Of a stretch of 64,000 nt of DNA, positions 25,976 to 34,538 are shown in pieces (within the stretch, counting starts at the first letter, position 1; the number at the start of each line of letters is the position of its first letter). The position numbers were made by a program, and so were the translations under genes. The stretch is from the NCBI GenBank assembly GCA_025354385.1, contig JANXMZ010000043.1:1-64000 (forward strand), given 5' to 3'. Below the pieces are notes generated by a model. That model was not told the origin of the DNA. It did no database searches and saw nothing but the letters and a program-made list of their open reading frames with translations. Origin of the DNA: Bacteroidota bacterium (GTDB taxonomy: Bacteria; Bacteroidota; Bacteroidia; NS11-12g; UBA955).

Positions 25976-26617
25976 ATGTACAAAAAATCAATATTCACAC
26001 TCGTTATCTTAGCCATGGGTTTTCAACTCAATGCACAAGAGAAGACAGAAGATACCCGCGATATGGCCATATTCGGTGTTAAAGCAGGAGGCAATATTTC
26101 TAACGTTTACGATGCAAGCGGAGATGCCTTTGTGGCCAATCCTAAACTTGGTTTCGCAGGGGGTGCGTTTCTTTCGTTACCATTAAGTACCACTCTAGGA
26201 TTTCAACCAGAGGTTTTGTTTTCTCAAAAAGGTTTTAAAGCCACTGGTCAGTTATTAGGCAGTGGATACATTATTACACGCACTTCTAATTTTTTGGATA
26301 TACCCTTATTGTTTGCCTTAAAACCTAGTAAGTACTTAACAGTGCTTGTTGGTCCACAATATTCTTATTTAATGAAACAAACCGATGTGATTGCCAATGG
26401 CCCTAATAGCTATATGCAAGAACAAGCCTTTAAAAACGATAATATCCACAAAAACACCTTGTGTTTTACTGGTGGTTTGGACATTCACCAAGACCAAATG
26501 ATATTTAGTTTAAGAGCTGGTTGGGATGTTCAAAAAAACAATGGTGATGGCACTTCGAGCACACCGCGTTATAAGAATGTTTGGTACCAAGCTACCATAG
26601 GATTTCGCATTAATTAA
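25976..26617 (+). CDS. PorT-type outer-membrane beta-barrel protein
   Basis: The 213-residue protein has a signal peptide (ILAMGFQLNAQ) and amphipathic strands typical of the outer-membrane beta-barrel family (FGVKAGGNISNV, GFAGGAFLSLPLS, FQPEVLFSQKG, LLFALKPSKYLTVLVGPQY). It ends in a barrel-closing WYQATIGFRIN. The ATG at 25976 places the signal peptide at the N-terminus, and it is preferred over an upstream start that overlaps the previous gene. Specific role unknown. Confidence 0.82.
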   Translation: MYKKSIFTLVILAMGFQLNAQEKTEDTRDMAIFGVKAGGNISNVYDASGDAFVANPKLGFAGGAFLSLPLSTTLGFQPEVLFSQKGFKATGQLLGSGYIITRTSNFLDIPLLFALKPSKYLTVLVGPQYSYLMKQTDVIANGPNSYMQEQAFKNDNIHKNTLCFTGGLDIHQDQMIFSLRAGWDVQKNNGDGTSSTPRYKNVWYQATIGFRIN

Positions 26618-26642
26618 ACCCTCATTATTTTACAAAAAAAAC

Positions 26643-27065
26643 ATGTACTCAATTAAAAAAACAAACATTTTATTGCTACTTATTATTAGTAGCATTGCGC
26701 TCATTAGCACTCAAAGTTGCAAAAAATATCCCGAAAACAATGGTATCAGTTTAAGATCAAAATCTGAAAGGGTGGCCAATACTTGGCAGGTTGAAAACTA
26801 CAAAATCAACGGTACTGATTTTACATCTTTGGTGAGCAATTACAACGAAACATTTACCAAAAATGGTGCATACTCTTACAGCTGGGGTAACAAGGATGGC
26901 TCAGGTGCTTGGACTTTTCAAAACGATTACAAAGAAATTAAATTGAATGGCAACGACGACCAAGCGAATCGCACGATATATATATTAAAATTAGAAGAAA
27001 AAGCCTTCTGGTATTATTATATGGATGGCAATGATAGACACGATTTGCATTTAATTAGTAAGTAG
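26643..27065 (+). CDS. Lipocalin-like lipoprotein
   Basis: The 140-residue protein has a lipoprotein signal (ALISTQSC, Cys about 26). Its body is VANTWQVENYKINGTDFTSLV, YNETFTKNGAYSYSWG, GAWTFQNDYKEIKLNGND and an aromatic C-terminus. This order matches small lipocalin-like/DUF5004-type Bacteroidota proteins. No ligand can be inferred. It lies 25 bp after the PorT-like gene. Confidence 0.7.
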   Translation: MYSIKKTNILLLLIISSIALISTQSCKKYPENNGISLRSKSERVANTWQVENYKINGTDFTSLVSNYNETFTKNGAYSYSWGNKDGSGAWTFQNDYKEIKLNGNDDQANRTIYILKLEEKAFWYYYMDGNDRHDLHLISK

Positions 27066-27261
27066 AGGAAGGCTGAAGGCACCCCACACTTCGGCTCCTC
27101 AGTATAAACTAAACTCAAGATGGCTAGCAGGAAGTTGGAAGAACGAATTTAGTAAAATTAGTTGACTATATTAAGAAAACCAATACTACTAAAAAAACAG
27201 TAAGAACCTAGCACAAATTATAAAGACAAAGAACAAACAAAAACAAACAAATTTACAACCC

Positions 27262-27840
27262 ATGAATAAAAAAATTACAATACCTACCCTCCTGCTCATT
27301 ATGTTGTGCAGCATTTCGTTATCTGCTCAGAATAAATCATCAGAAAAATATGGTAACACCTTAAACTTAGGTTTAGGATTGGGCTATTATAGCTATGCAG
27401 GCTATTCCATGCCAGTATTGCATGCCGACTTCGAATTCGATGTGGCCCGCAATTTTACCTTAGCCCCATCCATTAGTTATTATGCTTATCACAGCAATTA
27501 TTACTGGGGCAATAAAAATTATCCTTACCGTTATTATAACTACACCCAAACAGTAATTCCAATTGGTGTAAAAGGCACTTATTATTTAGACAATGCATTG
27601 AAACTAAATTCTAAATGGGATTTATACTTAGCAGGTTCGTTGGGTGTGGCCATTGTGCGCTCCACTTGGGACGACGGTTATTATGGCGACCGAAATATTT
27701 ACCGCAATTCATATCGCAGTACAACCCCAATTTATTTAGATATACACGCTGGTGCAGAATATCATATCAGCCAAAAAGCAGGCATCTTTTTAGATTTATC
27801 TACTGGTGTATCTACAATAGGATTGGCCGTACACTTTTAA
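27262..27840 (+). CDS. Outer-membrane beta-barrel protein
   Basis: The 192-residue protein has a signal peptide (MLCSISLSAQ), Tyr-rich alternating strands (LGLGLGYYSYAGYSMPVLHA, LAPSISYYAYHSNYYWG) and a final strand ending in aromatic Phe (TIGLAVHF). This is the terminal signature for BAM insertion. It is probably a small 8-strand barrel. Function unknown. Confidence 0.8.
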   Translation: MNKKITIPTLLLIMLCSISLSAQNKSSEKYGNTLNLGLGLGYYSYAGYSMPVLHADFEFDVARNFTLAPSISYYAYHSNYYWGNKNYPYRYYNYTQTVIPIGVKGTYYLDNALKLNSKWDLYLAGSLGVAIVRSTWDDGYYGDRNIYRNSYRSTTPIYLDIHAGAEYHISQKAGIFLDLSTGVSTIGLAVHF

Positions 27841-27871
27841 TCAATTAACAATTTAAAAAAAATCAAAAAAA

Positions 27872-28027
27872 ATGGGAAATTTACTTTACGCAGTAGCAGT
27901 CATCCTTATCATTGCATGGCTCATCGGTTTTGTTGGCTATAACGCCGGCGGCATTATTCACATACTTTTAGTAATTGCAGTTATTGCTGTTATATTAAGA
28001 GTTATTCAGGGCAGACGTCCACTTTAA
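27872..28027 (+). CDS. lmo0937/DUF5670-type small membrane protein
   Basis: A 51-residue protein has two hydrophobic segments (LLYAVAVILIIAWLIGF and IIHILLVIAVIAVILRVI) and a short basic tail QGRRPL. This is the usual form of the lmo0937 family found with CsbD and YtxH stress genes. It is conserved in context, and the ATG at 27872 gives the family N-terminus MGNLLYAVAVIL. Confidence 0.85.
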   Translation: MGNLLYAVAVILIIAWLIGFVGYNAGGIIHILLVIAVIAVILRVIQGRRPL

Positions 28028-28057
28028 AAAACAATCATAAATTAATCATACATTATT

Positions 28058-28387
28058 ATGTCTAACAAAAAAACCGGTCTTTTTTTAATGATAGCTTTGC
28101 TATCTTTTAGTACCCTGCCATTAAGCACTATGGCTTCTCCACTTCCTTCACCCACCGCTCAAAGTAACGAAGTGCCTGAAACGCCTGCCAATGTTAAAAT
28201 ACTTCTAACGCGTTTGGATCAAATTAAGGATATGGATAAATCCAAATTAAGTGGTTCAGAAAAAAAAGCATTGCGCAAAGAAGTACGTGCTATTAAAAGC
28301 GAATTAAACTCTGCTGGCAGTGGTGGTATTTACTTATCTGCTGGTGCTGTTATCATCATCATTATTTTACTTATTATATTATTATAA
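28058..28387 (+). CDS. Secreted/membrane protein with C-terminal anchor
   Basis: A 109-residue protein has a signal peptide (LPLSTMASP), a charged helical middle (VKILLTRLDQIKDMDKSKLS, KKALRKEVRAIKSELN) and a C-terminal Ile/Leu helix (AVIIIIILLIILL). No named family was recognised. The stop abuts the next ATG (28388), so it is translationally linked to YtxH. Confidence 0.7.
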   Translation: MSNKKTGLFLMIALLSFSTLPLSTMASPLPSPTAQSNEVPETPANVKILLTRLDQIKDMDKSKLSGSEKKALRKEVRAIKSELNSAGSGGIYLSAGAVIIIIILLIILL

Positions 28388-28657
28388 ATGAGCAATCAGA
28401 ATGGCGGAAAAATAGTTGGTGCATTATTAATTGGTGCCGCATTAGGTGCCGCATTAGGCATCTTATTCGCACCTGAAAAAGGCAGCGAAACACGCAAAAA
28501 ATTAATCGCTAAAAGCGATGATCTAACAGATGGCTTGAAAGACAAATTCAAAGACCTTTTGGCTGAAGCAAAAAGAGAAGTTGAAACCATTAAAGCGAAG
28601 GCTCAGGAAATGATTGAAACAGGTCAGACCAAGGCTGAATCCGTTCGCTCTAAATAA
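28388..28657 (+). CDS. YtxH domain protein (second copy)
   Basis: The 89-residue YtxH protein has the N-terminal helix ALLIGAALGAALGILFAPEKG followed by SETRKKLIAKSDD and a charged amphipathic helix. It starts immediately after the previous stop and is followed by a terminator at 28694. It resembles the 24814 gene, and both share the APxKG(S/R) turn. Confidence 0.87.
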   Translation: MSNQNGGKIVGALLIGAALGAALGILFAPEKGSETRKKLIAKSDDLTDGLKDKFKDLLAEAKREVETIKAKAQEMIETGQTKAESVRSK

Positions 28658-28693
28658 CCATCTTACTATTTTAACATACACAGATGCAACCTA

Positions 28694-28723
28694 AAAAGCC
28701 GGGAAATTAAACTTCCGGCTTTT
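28694..28723 (+). terminator. Rho-independent terminator
   Basis: AAAAGCCGGG (28694-28703) pairs with TCCGGCTTTT (28714-28723; nine Watson-Crick pairs plus one G:T). It lies 37 bp after the YtxH stop, with a short T run. It ends the CsbD-YtxH group. Confidence 0.75.
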
Positions 28724-28750
28724 ATCGGTCATTTAACATTCGAATTATTT

Positions 28751-29092
28751 ATGGAAGAAACCAACACCAATATCTTAGATCCTTTAATAAAAAAAGCCGA
28801 GCAATTTGGTAAAATTAGTTGGGACCTTACCAAACTAAAAACCGTTGACAAATTATCTGATATCAGCGCACATATTTTGTCGCGCTTGTTTGTATTTGTA
28901 TTTGCATTCTTCTTTTTGTTAACCCTTAATATTGCAGCAGCTTTAGGCTTGGGGTTAATATTAGGTGCCAACTACTGGGGCTTTTTAGTTGTAGCAGGTT
29001 TTTACGGCTTGCTGGCATTGCTCTTTATGGCCTTGCAAAACAATATTAAAACTAAAATTTACAATAGTCTTCTCACCATTTTGCTCAACTAA
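28751..29092 (+). CDS. Holin-family (DUF1469-like) membrane protein
   Basis: The 113-residue protein has a charged N-terminus and two long hydrophobic helices (LSRLFVFVFAFFFLLTLN and LVVAGFYGLLALLFMALQ) separated by a Gly-rich turn. This is the pattern of the phage_holin_3_6 family found in non-phage genomes. No phage genes are nearby, so lysis is unlikely. It starts a three-gene run with the next two genes (gaps of 5 and 2 bp). Confidence 0.75.
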   Translation: MEETNTNILDPLIKKAEQFGKISWDLTKLKTVDKLSDISAHILSRLFVFVFAFFFLLTLNIAAALGLGLILGANYWGFLVVAGFYGLLALLFMALQNNIKTKIYNSLLTILLN

Positions 29093-29097
29093 ATCCA

Positions 29098-29490
29098 ATG
29101 ACAAAAATTAATAATTTGGAAGCCATCAAAAAGGCCATATCGGAATTAGAAACTCTAAAAAAAGAAGAAAGTGCTTTGTTGAAAATTGAATTTTTAAAAT
29201 TATCGGAAAGCCTAAAACCAATCAATATGATTAAAAGGAGTATCAAAGAAACCTTTGGTTCTACCGAAACAAAAGATCAATTGTTGGGCAGCGTCGCTGG
29301 CATTGCTACCGGCTACCTTTCCAAAGCATTGGTGGTAGGCACTTCGCACAATCCAATCAAAAAAATAGCAGGCTCCTTGTTACAATTGGTGGTTACCAAT
29401 AGCATTTCCAGACATCCGGAGATGGTGGTATCCATTACCAATAGAGTTTCGCAATGGTTAAGTAAAAAAGAAAAAACCGAATTGCCATAA
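29098..29490 (+). CDS. Conserved hypothetical protein next to holin-family gene
   Basis: This 130-residue protein of unknown function has an N-terminal amphipathic helix (LEAIKKAISELETLKKEES), a Gly-rich hydrophobic middle (LLGSVAGIATGYLSKALVVG) and a basic end. It is commonly seen between a holin-like gene and an AI-2E transporter in Bacteroidota, as here. No catalytic motif was seen. Confidence 0.65.
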   Translation: MTKINNLEAIKKAISELETLKKEESALLKIEFLKLSESLKPINMIKRSIKETFGSTETKDQLLGSVAGIATGYLSKALVVGTSHNPIKKIAGSLLQLVVTNSISRHPEMVVSITNRVSQWLSKKEKTELP

Positions 29491-29492
29491 GA

Positions 29493-30590
29493 ATGGGCCC
29501 CAACTTTAAAACACCTCTCTATGTAAAAGCCTGCTTAATTCCGCTCGGGTTTATCGCATTTACACTGGTTTTGTATATCACCCAAGGCATACTGGTGCCT
29601 TTTATTTACGCCACCATCATTGCCATTGTGCTCAGTCCGGTGGTTAATTATTTGGTGCGCAAAAAAATAAATCGCATTGTAGCCATTGCCATTACGATTG
29701 TATTGCTCATTGTTATTACCATTGCCATCATAGGTTTACTAATGTCTCAAGCCAGCCTTTTCAGTGAGGCATTTCCACAATTGTTAAGCAAATTTCACTC
29801 ACTTTTGCACCAGAGCGAAAGCTGGGCTTCCGAGCATTTCCATATCAGCACCAAGCAAATCAAAAGTTGGATTGACGAAACCAATGCCGAAATTTTAAAA
29901 GGCAGCAGAGCACTCATCGGCAAAACACTTATTAATATTGGCAGTTTATTGGTAATTGTGTTTTTAATACCCGTTTATATTTTTATGATTTTGTATTATC
30001 AGGATCATATTCTCATTTTTATTCACCGCCTTTTTAGCGCCAATAAAATGGAGGCCTTAAACGAAGTACTGAGCACCTCTAAAAAAATCATACAAAGTTA
30101 TTTAGTAGGTTTAATGTTGGAGGCGCTTATTGTGGCCACACTCAACTCTTGCAGCCTATTATTATTAGGCATAGATTACGCCATATTATTGGGTGTAATG
30201 GGTGCTTTGGTAAATGTAATACCTTATGTTGGCGGTATTGTAGCAGTAGCCATGCCCATGATTATTGCCTTGGCAACACACTCCCCTTCTCATGCCTTAA
30301 TGGTATTAGCTGCGTACATTATCATTCAATTTATAGACAATCATTACATCATCCCAAAAGTAGTTGCCTCTAAAGTAAAAATCAATGCCTTGGTATCCAT
30401 GATGGTGGTTTTGGCTGGTGGTGCTTTATGGGGACTACCCGGTATGTTTCTTTCTATACCCCTTACAGCCATCTTAAAAGTTATTTTTGATCGCGTGGAA
30501 GGATTAAAACCCTGGGGCTATTTATTGGGCAATGTGGTTCCCAGCAAACCAGCAGCGCTTTTCAAACCCTCGCGGGCCAAACGCCAATAG
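29493..30590 (+). CDS. AI-2E family transporter
   Basis: The 365-residue membrane protein has the AI-2E/PerM/TqsA arrangement: N-terminal helices (ILVPFIYATIIAIVLSPVVN), a soluble insert (about 90-150), then the conserved block ALVNVIPYVGGIVA and GALWGLPGMFLSIPLTAILK. Members export varied small molecules or act as antiporters, so the name should not be taken as proof of quorum signalling. It is the last gene of the stress/envelope region. Confidence 0.88.
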   Translation: MGPNFKTPLYVKACLIPLGFIAFTLVLYITQGILVPFIYATIIAIVLSPVVNYLVRKKINRIVAIAITIVLLIVITIAIIGLLMSQASLFSEAFPQLLSKFHSLLHQSESWASEHFHISTKQIKSWIDETNAEILKGSRALIGKTLINIGSLLVIVFLIPVYIFMILYYQDHILIFIHRLFSANKMEALNEVLSTSKKIIQSYLVGLMLEALIVATLNSCSLLLLGIDYAILLGVMGALVNVIPYVGGIVAVAMPMIIALATHSPSHALMVLAAYIIIQFIDNHYIIPKVVASKVKINALVSMMVVLAGGALWGLPGMFLSIPLTAILKVIFDRVEGLKPWGYLLGNVVPSKPAALFKPSRAKRQ

Positions 30591-30946
30591 GCTTTTTGGC
30601 TGGTCCTCCTTTTGAGGTGGATCTTCCTATTTTTTATCCTTTTATTTGAGTTGAGTTCTGCTTTCCGGTTGACCCATTGGTTGGACCCTGTTTTGAGATA
30701 GAACAAGGCGTTGCCCCAATCCATAGGCGGAGGCAGGGCCTTTTGAATAAGGATAGGTATTACTTTTTGAAGACCGCTTTCTCCGAATAAAAATATAGCT
30801 TGCTTGCCGAGTTAATCACCTTCCAACAAGTACAATTCACTCACAAAACCTTAAAAAATTATTAACAACCTTACGAATGGTAAAATAATTGATTATAATT
30901 GCATAAAAGGATTCAAAACCTTTTATGGAAAGTGAGCACTTAATAT
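30591..30946. other. Gene-free spacer upstream of the recombinase
   Basis: No supported gene was found here. The first ~180 bp is relatively GC-rich, and the last ~150 bp is AT-rich with the likely promoter of the 30947 recombinase (TTGATTATAATTGC near 30890). No attC-like repeat was recognised, so the array edge appears to start at or after 30.9 kb. Confidence 0.5.
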
Positions 30947-32032
30947 GTGAGTGAAGAGCACGAAGTGCATTTAAAAACAAAAACTAGTATGAAATGGAAA
31001 GCACAATTGATTCAACACAAAGGAGAAAAAAGGATTGCTATTTATTTTGAAAGCAGTCCTGAATTGAATGGCAGAATTAAAAAACTGGTAGGTGTAAAAT
31101 GGAGTCAGACTTTAAAGGCATGGCATGTGCCCGACACCCTCGCCTACCGGCAACAATTTAAAATTGAAAGCCCTGAAATAAAAACGATTTCTGATGACAA
31201 GTTAAAACGCATGCTTGCTTTTAAGCAATGGTTACAATCCAAACGCTACAGCGACAACACGGTTAAAACGTATTCGGAAGCATTGAAAACCTTCTTACAT
31301 TTTTTTGCAGAAAAACCACTTGAGCAAATTGACAACCAAGACATTGTTGAATTTAACAATGCCTATATTTTAAAAAACAAATTATCGGCAGCCTATCAAA
31401 ACCAAGTGGTGAATGCGCTAAAATTATTTTTTAAAACAATAGAGAACAAAGCCATTGATGTTAGCTTGGTGCACCGCCCAAGGCGCGAGCATACCTTACC
31501 GAATGTGTTGAGTAAGGAGGAAGTAAAAATGATATTAGAGGCCTTAACAAATATTAAACATAAAACCATGCTAAGTTTAATTTACAGTTGTGGTTTAAGA
31601 TGTGGCGAATTATTGGCGCTTAGACCCTTACATATTGACTCCAATCGTCATTTAATAATAATAAAAAACGGCAAGGGCAAAAAAGACAGAGTGGTTCCAC
31701 TAAGCGTTAAAATTTTAGACATGTTAAGGGACTATTATAAATCATTTACCCCTAAAAATTATTTATTCGAAGGACAACAAATTGGCGAGCCTTATGATGC
31801 CAGAAGTTTACAACAGGTATTGAAACAAGCGGTTAAAAAAACAGGTATCACCAAGCCCGTTACTCTGCATTGGTTGAGGCATAGTTATGCCACGCATCTT
31901 TTAGAAAGCGGCACTGACTTAAGATACATTCAGGAATTGCTTGGTCATAAGAGCAGTAAAACCACGGAGATATATACGCATGTGAGCACCAAGGCCATTC
32001 AAAATATTCAATCACCGTTTGATAGTTTATAA
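30947..32032 (+). CDS. Tyrosine recombinase at the left edge of the cassette array
   Basis: This 361-residue integrase starts at GTG 30947, with ATG 30989 as an alternative. It has an N-terminal arm domain (about 15-75; WSQTLKAWHVPDT), a SAM-like core-binding domain (82-170) and the catalytic domain. Catalytic residues are Arg218 (YSCGLRCGE), Lys about 244, His308/Arg311 (HWLRHSYATHLL), His334 (LLGHKS) and Tyr343 (TTEIYTHV). The end SPFDSL resembles the SPLDAL near the end of IntI. The IntI-specific insert between box I and HxLRH is not evident, so it is not a canonical integron integrase. It is co-directional with the cassettes, unlike most intI genes. Confidence 0.88.
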   Translation: MSEEHEVHLKTKTSMKWKAQLIQHKGEKRIAIYFESSPELNGRIKKLVGVKWSQTLKAWHVPDTLAYRQQFKIESPEIKTISDDKLKRMLAFKQWLQSKRYSDNTVKTYSEALKTFLHFFAEKPLEQIDNQDIVEFNNAYILKNKLSAAYQNQVVNALKLFFKTIENKAIDVSLVHRPRREHTLPNVLSKEEVKMILEALTNIKHKTMLSLIYSCGLRCGELLALRPLHIDSNRHLIIIKNGKGKKDRVVPLSVKILDMLRDYYKSFTPKNYLFEGQQIGEPYDARSLQQVLKQAVKKTGITKPVTLHWLRHSYATHLLESGTDLRYIQELLGHKSSKTTEIYTHVSTKAIQNIQSPFDSL

Positions 32033-32063
32033 ATTCACTTACATTTGAAAAATAAAGCGATAC

Positions 32064-32133
32064 ATTACAGCGCATACCCTATCCAAAATTGGAGTATACA
32101 CGCTATTTTGTAGCGGGTATAAACAAGTTATGT
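32064..32133. other. Possible recombination site (attI/attC-like) after the recombinase
   Basis: The stretch TTACAGCGCATACCC...AGCGGGTATAAACAAGTTATGTG has weakly paired arms (ATACCC/GGGTAT) and a terminal GTTATGT (32127-32133). It sits between the recombinase stop and the first cassette gene, where an attI would be expected. The fit is poor and the call is tentative. Confidence 0.3.
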
Positions 32134-32141
32134 GATATTTT

Positions 32142-32173
32142 AGGGCGACCGTGCAACGACAAACATTTGTGCT
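32142..32173 (+). repeat. Cassette-leader repeat, copy 1
   Basis: AGGGCGACC (32142-32150) and CAAACATTTGTGCT (32160-32173) recur at 36800-36833, in each case shortly after a GTTA core and upstream of the first gene of a unit. It could be a shared leader or promoter segment, or a trace of an old recombination. Confidence 0.6.
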
Positions 32174-32239
32174 AGAAACTGACATCAAACCGACATCAAA
32201 ATTGTAACTTAGCGACCTAAATAAATGACAGAATATTAA

Positions 32240-33226
32240 ATGGCAAAATCTTTAAACAATAATCTTAAAAAAGCGAAAGCAGGTAAAAACGATGAGTTTT
32301 ATACCGAGCTGACCGACATTGAAAAAGAGCTACGACATTACAAAGACCATTTTAAAGGCAAGACCGTTTTTTGCAACTGTGACGACCCAAGAATTAGTAA
32401 TTTTTTTCACTACTTCTCACATAAATTTGAAGATTTAGAACTCAAACGACTAATTACAACTTGCTACAAAAACCAAGAAAGAGATTTGTTCAGTAAACAC
32501 AAATCTGAAAAAGCAATTTGGCTTGAATATACTGGCGACAAAAATGGCGACAGAGTTCCAAACCCCGAAGAAATTGGAATACATAAATTAAAAGGCGATG
32601 GAGATTTTAGAAGTCCAGAAAGTATCAGCTTGCTAACGCAAGCCGATATTATCGTTACTAATCCGCCTTTTTCTCTTTTTCGTGAGTATGTGGCTCAACT
32701 CATAGAACACGACAAAAAATTTCTAATCATTGGCAATCAAAACAATTTTACCTACAAAGAAATTTTCAAACTTGTAAAAGAAAATAAAATTTGGGCAGGC
32801 GTTGATAATGGTGGCACAAAATGGTTTAAAGTTCCTGAACATTACGACATACAAACAGAAACAAGAATAAAAACTGTTGATGGTCAAAAGTATTTTAGTA
32901 TGGGTAGTGTTTATTGGTTTACCAATTTGGACACAAGAAAAAGACACGAAGATTTAATTCTTTACAAAACATACAACGAAACTGAATATCCTACTTACGA
33001 CAATTACGATGCAATCAACGTAAACAAAGTAGCTGACATTCCAATGGACTTTAAAGGTTTAATGGGTGTTCCAATTACGTTTATTGACAAATACAATCCC
33101 GACCAATTTGAAATTTTGGGAATTGATAGAGTTTTAGTTGAAGAAGCAACAGGAAAAGTAAGCCGCTTTCGCATAGACAATAAAGAAATTTATGCTCGGG
33201 TAATTATTAGAAACAAAAGAATATGA
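32240..33226 (+). CDS. EcoRI-type adenine-specific DNA methyltransferase
   Basis: The 328-residue protein matches the M.EcoRI family along its length: NDEFYTELTDIEKELRHY, KTVFCNCDDPRISNFF, IWLEYTGDKNGD, and the N6-adenine catalytic motif NPPF (residues 141-144, TNPPFSLFREY). M.EcoRI members methylate adenine in GAATTC-like sites; the exact target here is unknown. It overlaps the DUF262-HNH gene by 4 bp (ATGA), so the two are translationally coupled. It is the first gene of the first cassette and the natural protective half of a restriction-type system. Confidence 0.9.
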   Translation: MAKSLNNNLKKAKAGKNDEFYTELTDIEKELRHYKDHFKGKTVFCNCDDPRISNFFHYFSHKFEDLELKRLITTCYKNQERDLFSKHKSEKAIWLEYTGDKNGDRVPNPEEIGIHKLKGDGDFRSPESISLLTQADIIVTNPPFSLFREYVAQLIEHDKKFLIIGNQNNFTYKEIFKLVKENKIWAGVDNGGTKWFKVPEHYDIQTETRIKTVDGQKYFSMGSVYWFTNLDTRKRHEDLILYKTYNETEYPTYDNYDAINVNKVADIPMDFKGLMGVPITFIDKYNPDQFEILGIDRVLVEEATGKVSRFRIDNKEIYARVIIRNKRI

Positions 33227-34305
33227 AAATTGAACTTAAAGAAATAACTATAAGAGAAGTTTCAAACGGCTACTTAAACGACAACGAAGAAGGCGTTGTT
33301 GGCTTTGGTGGCAAACTAAACATACGACCAAAATATCAACGTGAATTTGTTTACAAAGACAAACAACGTGATGCAGTAATTGAAACTGTAAAAAAGCAGT
33401 TTCCATTAAACGTAATGTATTGGGTTAAAAATGCTGACGACACATACGAAGTGTTGGACGGACAACAAAGAACAATAAGTATTTGTGAATACGTTTCGGG
33501 CAGTTTTTCATTAAACGCAATGTATTTCAAAAACCTTACAGACGTTGAACAAAACCAAATTTTGGAATACAAACTAATGGTTTATTTCTGTGAAGGCAAC
33601 GACAAAGAAAAACTTGACTGGTTCAAAACCATAAACATTGCAGGCGAAAAACTAACAACACAAGAATTAAGAAATGCAATTTATACAGGCACTTGGTTGA
33701 CAGATGCTAAAAAGTATTTCAGTAAGACAAGTTGCCCAGCTTACAACATAGGAAACGATTATTTGACAGGCACACCAATACGACAAGATTATTTAGAAAC
33801 TGCAATAAGTTGGTTAAGCAACGACAACATTGAGCAGTATATGGCAGAGAACCAAGACAAGCCAAACGCAAACGAACTGTGGTTGTATTTCAACAGCTTG
33901 ATAAATTGGATTAAAGTTGTATTTCCAAACTACCGCAAGGAAATGAAAGGCATTAATTACGGTTTTCTATACAACACTTTCAAGGACAAACAATTTGACG
34001 CAAAGAAACTTGAAATAGAAATAACGACCTTAATGCAAGACGAAGACGTAACTAAAAAGTCAGGCATTTACGAATACGTTTTGACACGACAAGAAAAGTA
34101 TTTAAGTATTCGTGCATTTACCGACAAACAAAAACGTGAAGCATTTGAAAGACAAAAAGGAATTTGCCCAAAATGCAAAGTAGAATTTGCAATAAACGAA
34201 ATGGAAGCCGACCACATTACACCTTGGCACAGTGGCGGTAAAACGACAGCAGAAAATTGCCAAATGTTATGCAAACACGACAACAGAATTAAAAGCGGAA
34301 TATAG
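33223..34305 (+). CDS. DUF262-HNH nuclease paired with the methyltransferase
   Basis: The 360-residue protein has an N-terminal DUF262 domain (KYQREFVYKDKQRDAVIETV; DGQQR at residues 79-83, the ParB-like nucleotide-hydrolysis motif seen in GmrS). Its C-terminal HNH nuclease is CPKC...MEADHITPWHSGG...CQMLCKHDN. DUF262-HNH fusions resemble the modification-dependent GmrSD enzymes, but coupling to a modification methylase suggests cleavage of unmodified DNA instead. Overlap with the MTase gene supports one functional unit. Stop is 20 bp before a short attC-like site. Confidence 0.88.
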   Translation: MKIELKEITIREVSNGYLNDNEEGVVGFGGKLNIRPKYQREFVYKDKQRDAVIETVKKQFPLNVMYWVKNADDTYEVLDGQQRTISICEYVSGSFSLNAMYFKNLTDVEQNQILEYKLMVYFCEGNDKEKLDWFKTINIAGEKLTTQELRNAIYTGTWLTDAKKYFSKTSCPAYNIGNDYLTGTPIRQDYLETAISWLSNDNIEQYMAENQDKPNANELWLYFNSLINWIKVVFPNYRKEMKGINYGFLYNTFKDKQFDAKKLEIEITTLMQDEDVTKKSGIYEYVLTRQEKYLSIRAFTDKQKREAFERQKGICPKCKVEFAINEMEADHITPWHSGGKTTAENCQMLCKHDNRIKSGI

Positions 34306-34324
34306 CGGTGGAAAGAAAAACATC

Positions 34325-34382
34325 ACATAACAGCTAGGGTTTCGTGGTGGCTGTAGGCCAAACCATGAAACACCCGTTGAGC
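34325..34382 (+). repeat. attC-like site a (58 bp)
   Basis: ACATAAC (34325-34331) at the left and GTTGAGC (34376-34382, exact GTTRRRY) at the right flank arms GGGTTTCGTGGT and ACCATGAAACACCC, which pair with one bulged A. Size and layout match a classical 59-base element. It follows the stop of the DUF262-HNH gene. Confidence 0.7.
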
Positions 34383-34538
34383 GAAACCGACTTGTTACTT
34401 ACCCACTTATGGGTTTATCGTTTGATGGATGGATTGAATTTTTAGATGATTAATATTCATCCTTGTTATTTGTGTTCTCTTAGTTGGTTTCTACTGTGTT
34501 TTCCTTCACATTACTACATAAGTGCCCCTACCCATTCT

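Noticed and set aside
28751..30590. Prophage remnant suggested by a holin-family gene
   Set aside because: No other phage gene nearby; the holin-like family is widespread in non-phage stress clusters, and neighbours are stress/envelope genes.
30518..30724. 68-residue minus-strand frame after the AI-2E transporter
   Set aside because: Half lies antisense to the transporter; remainder shows no conserved pattern.
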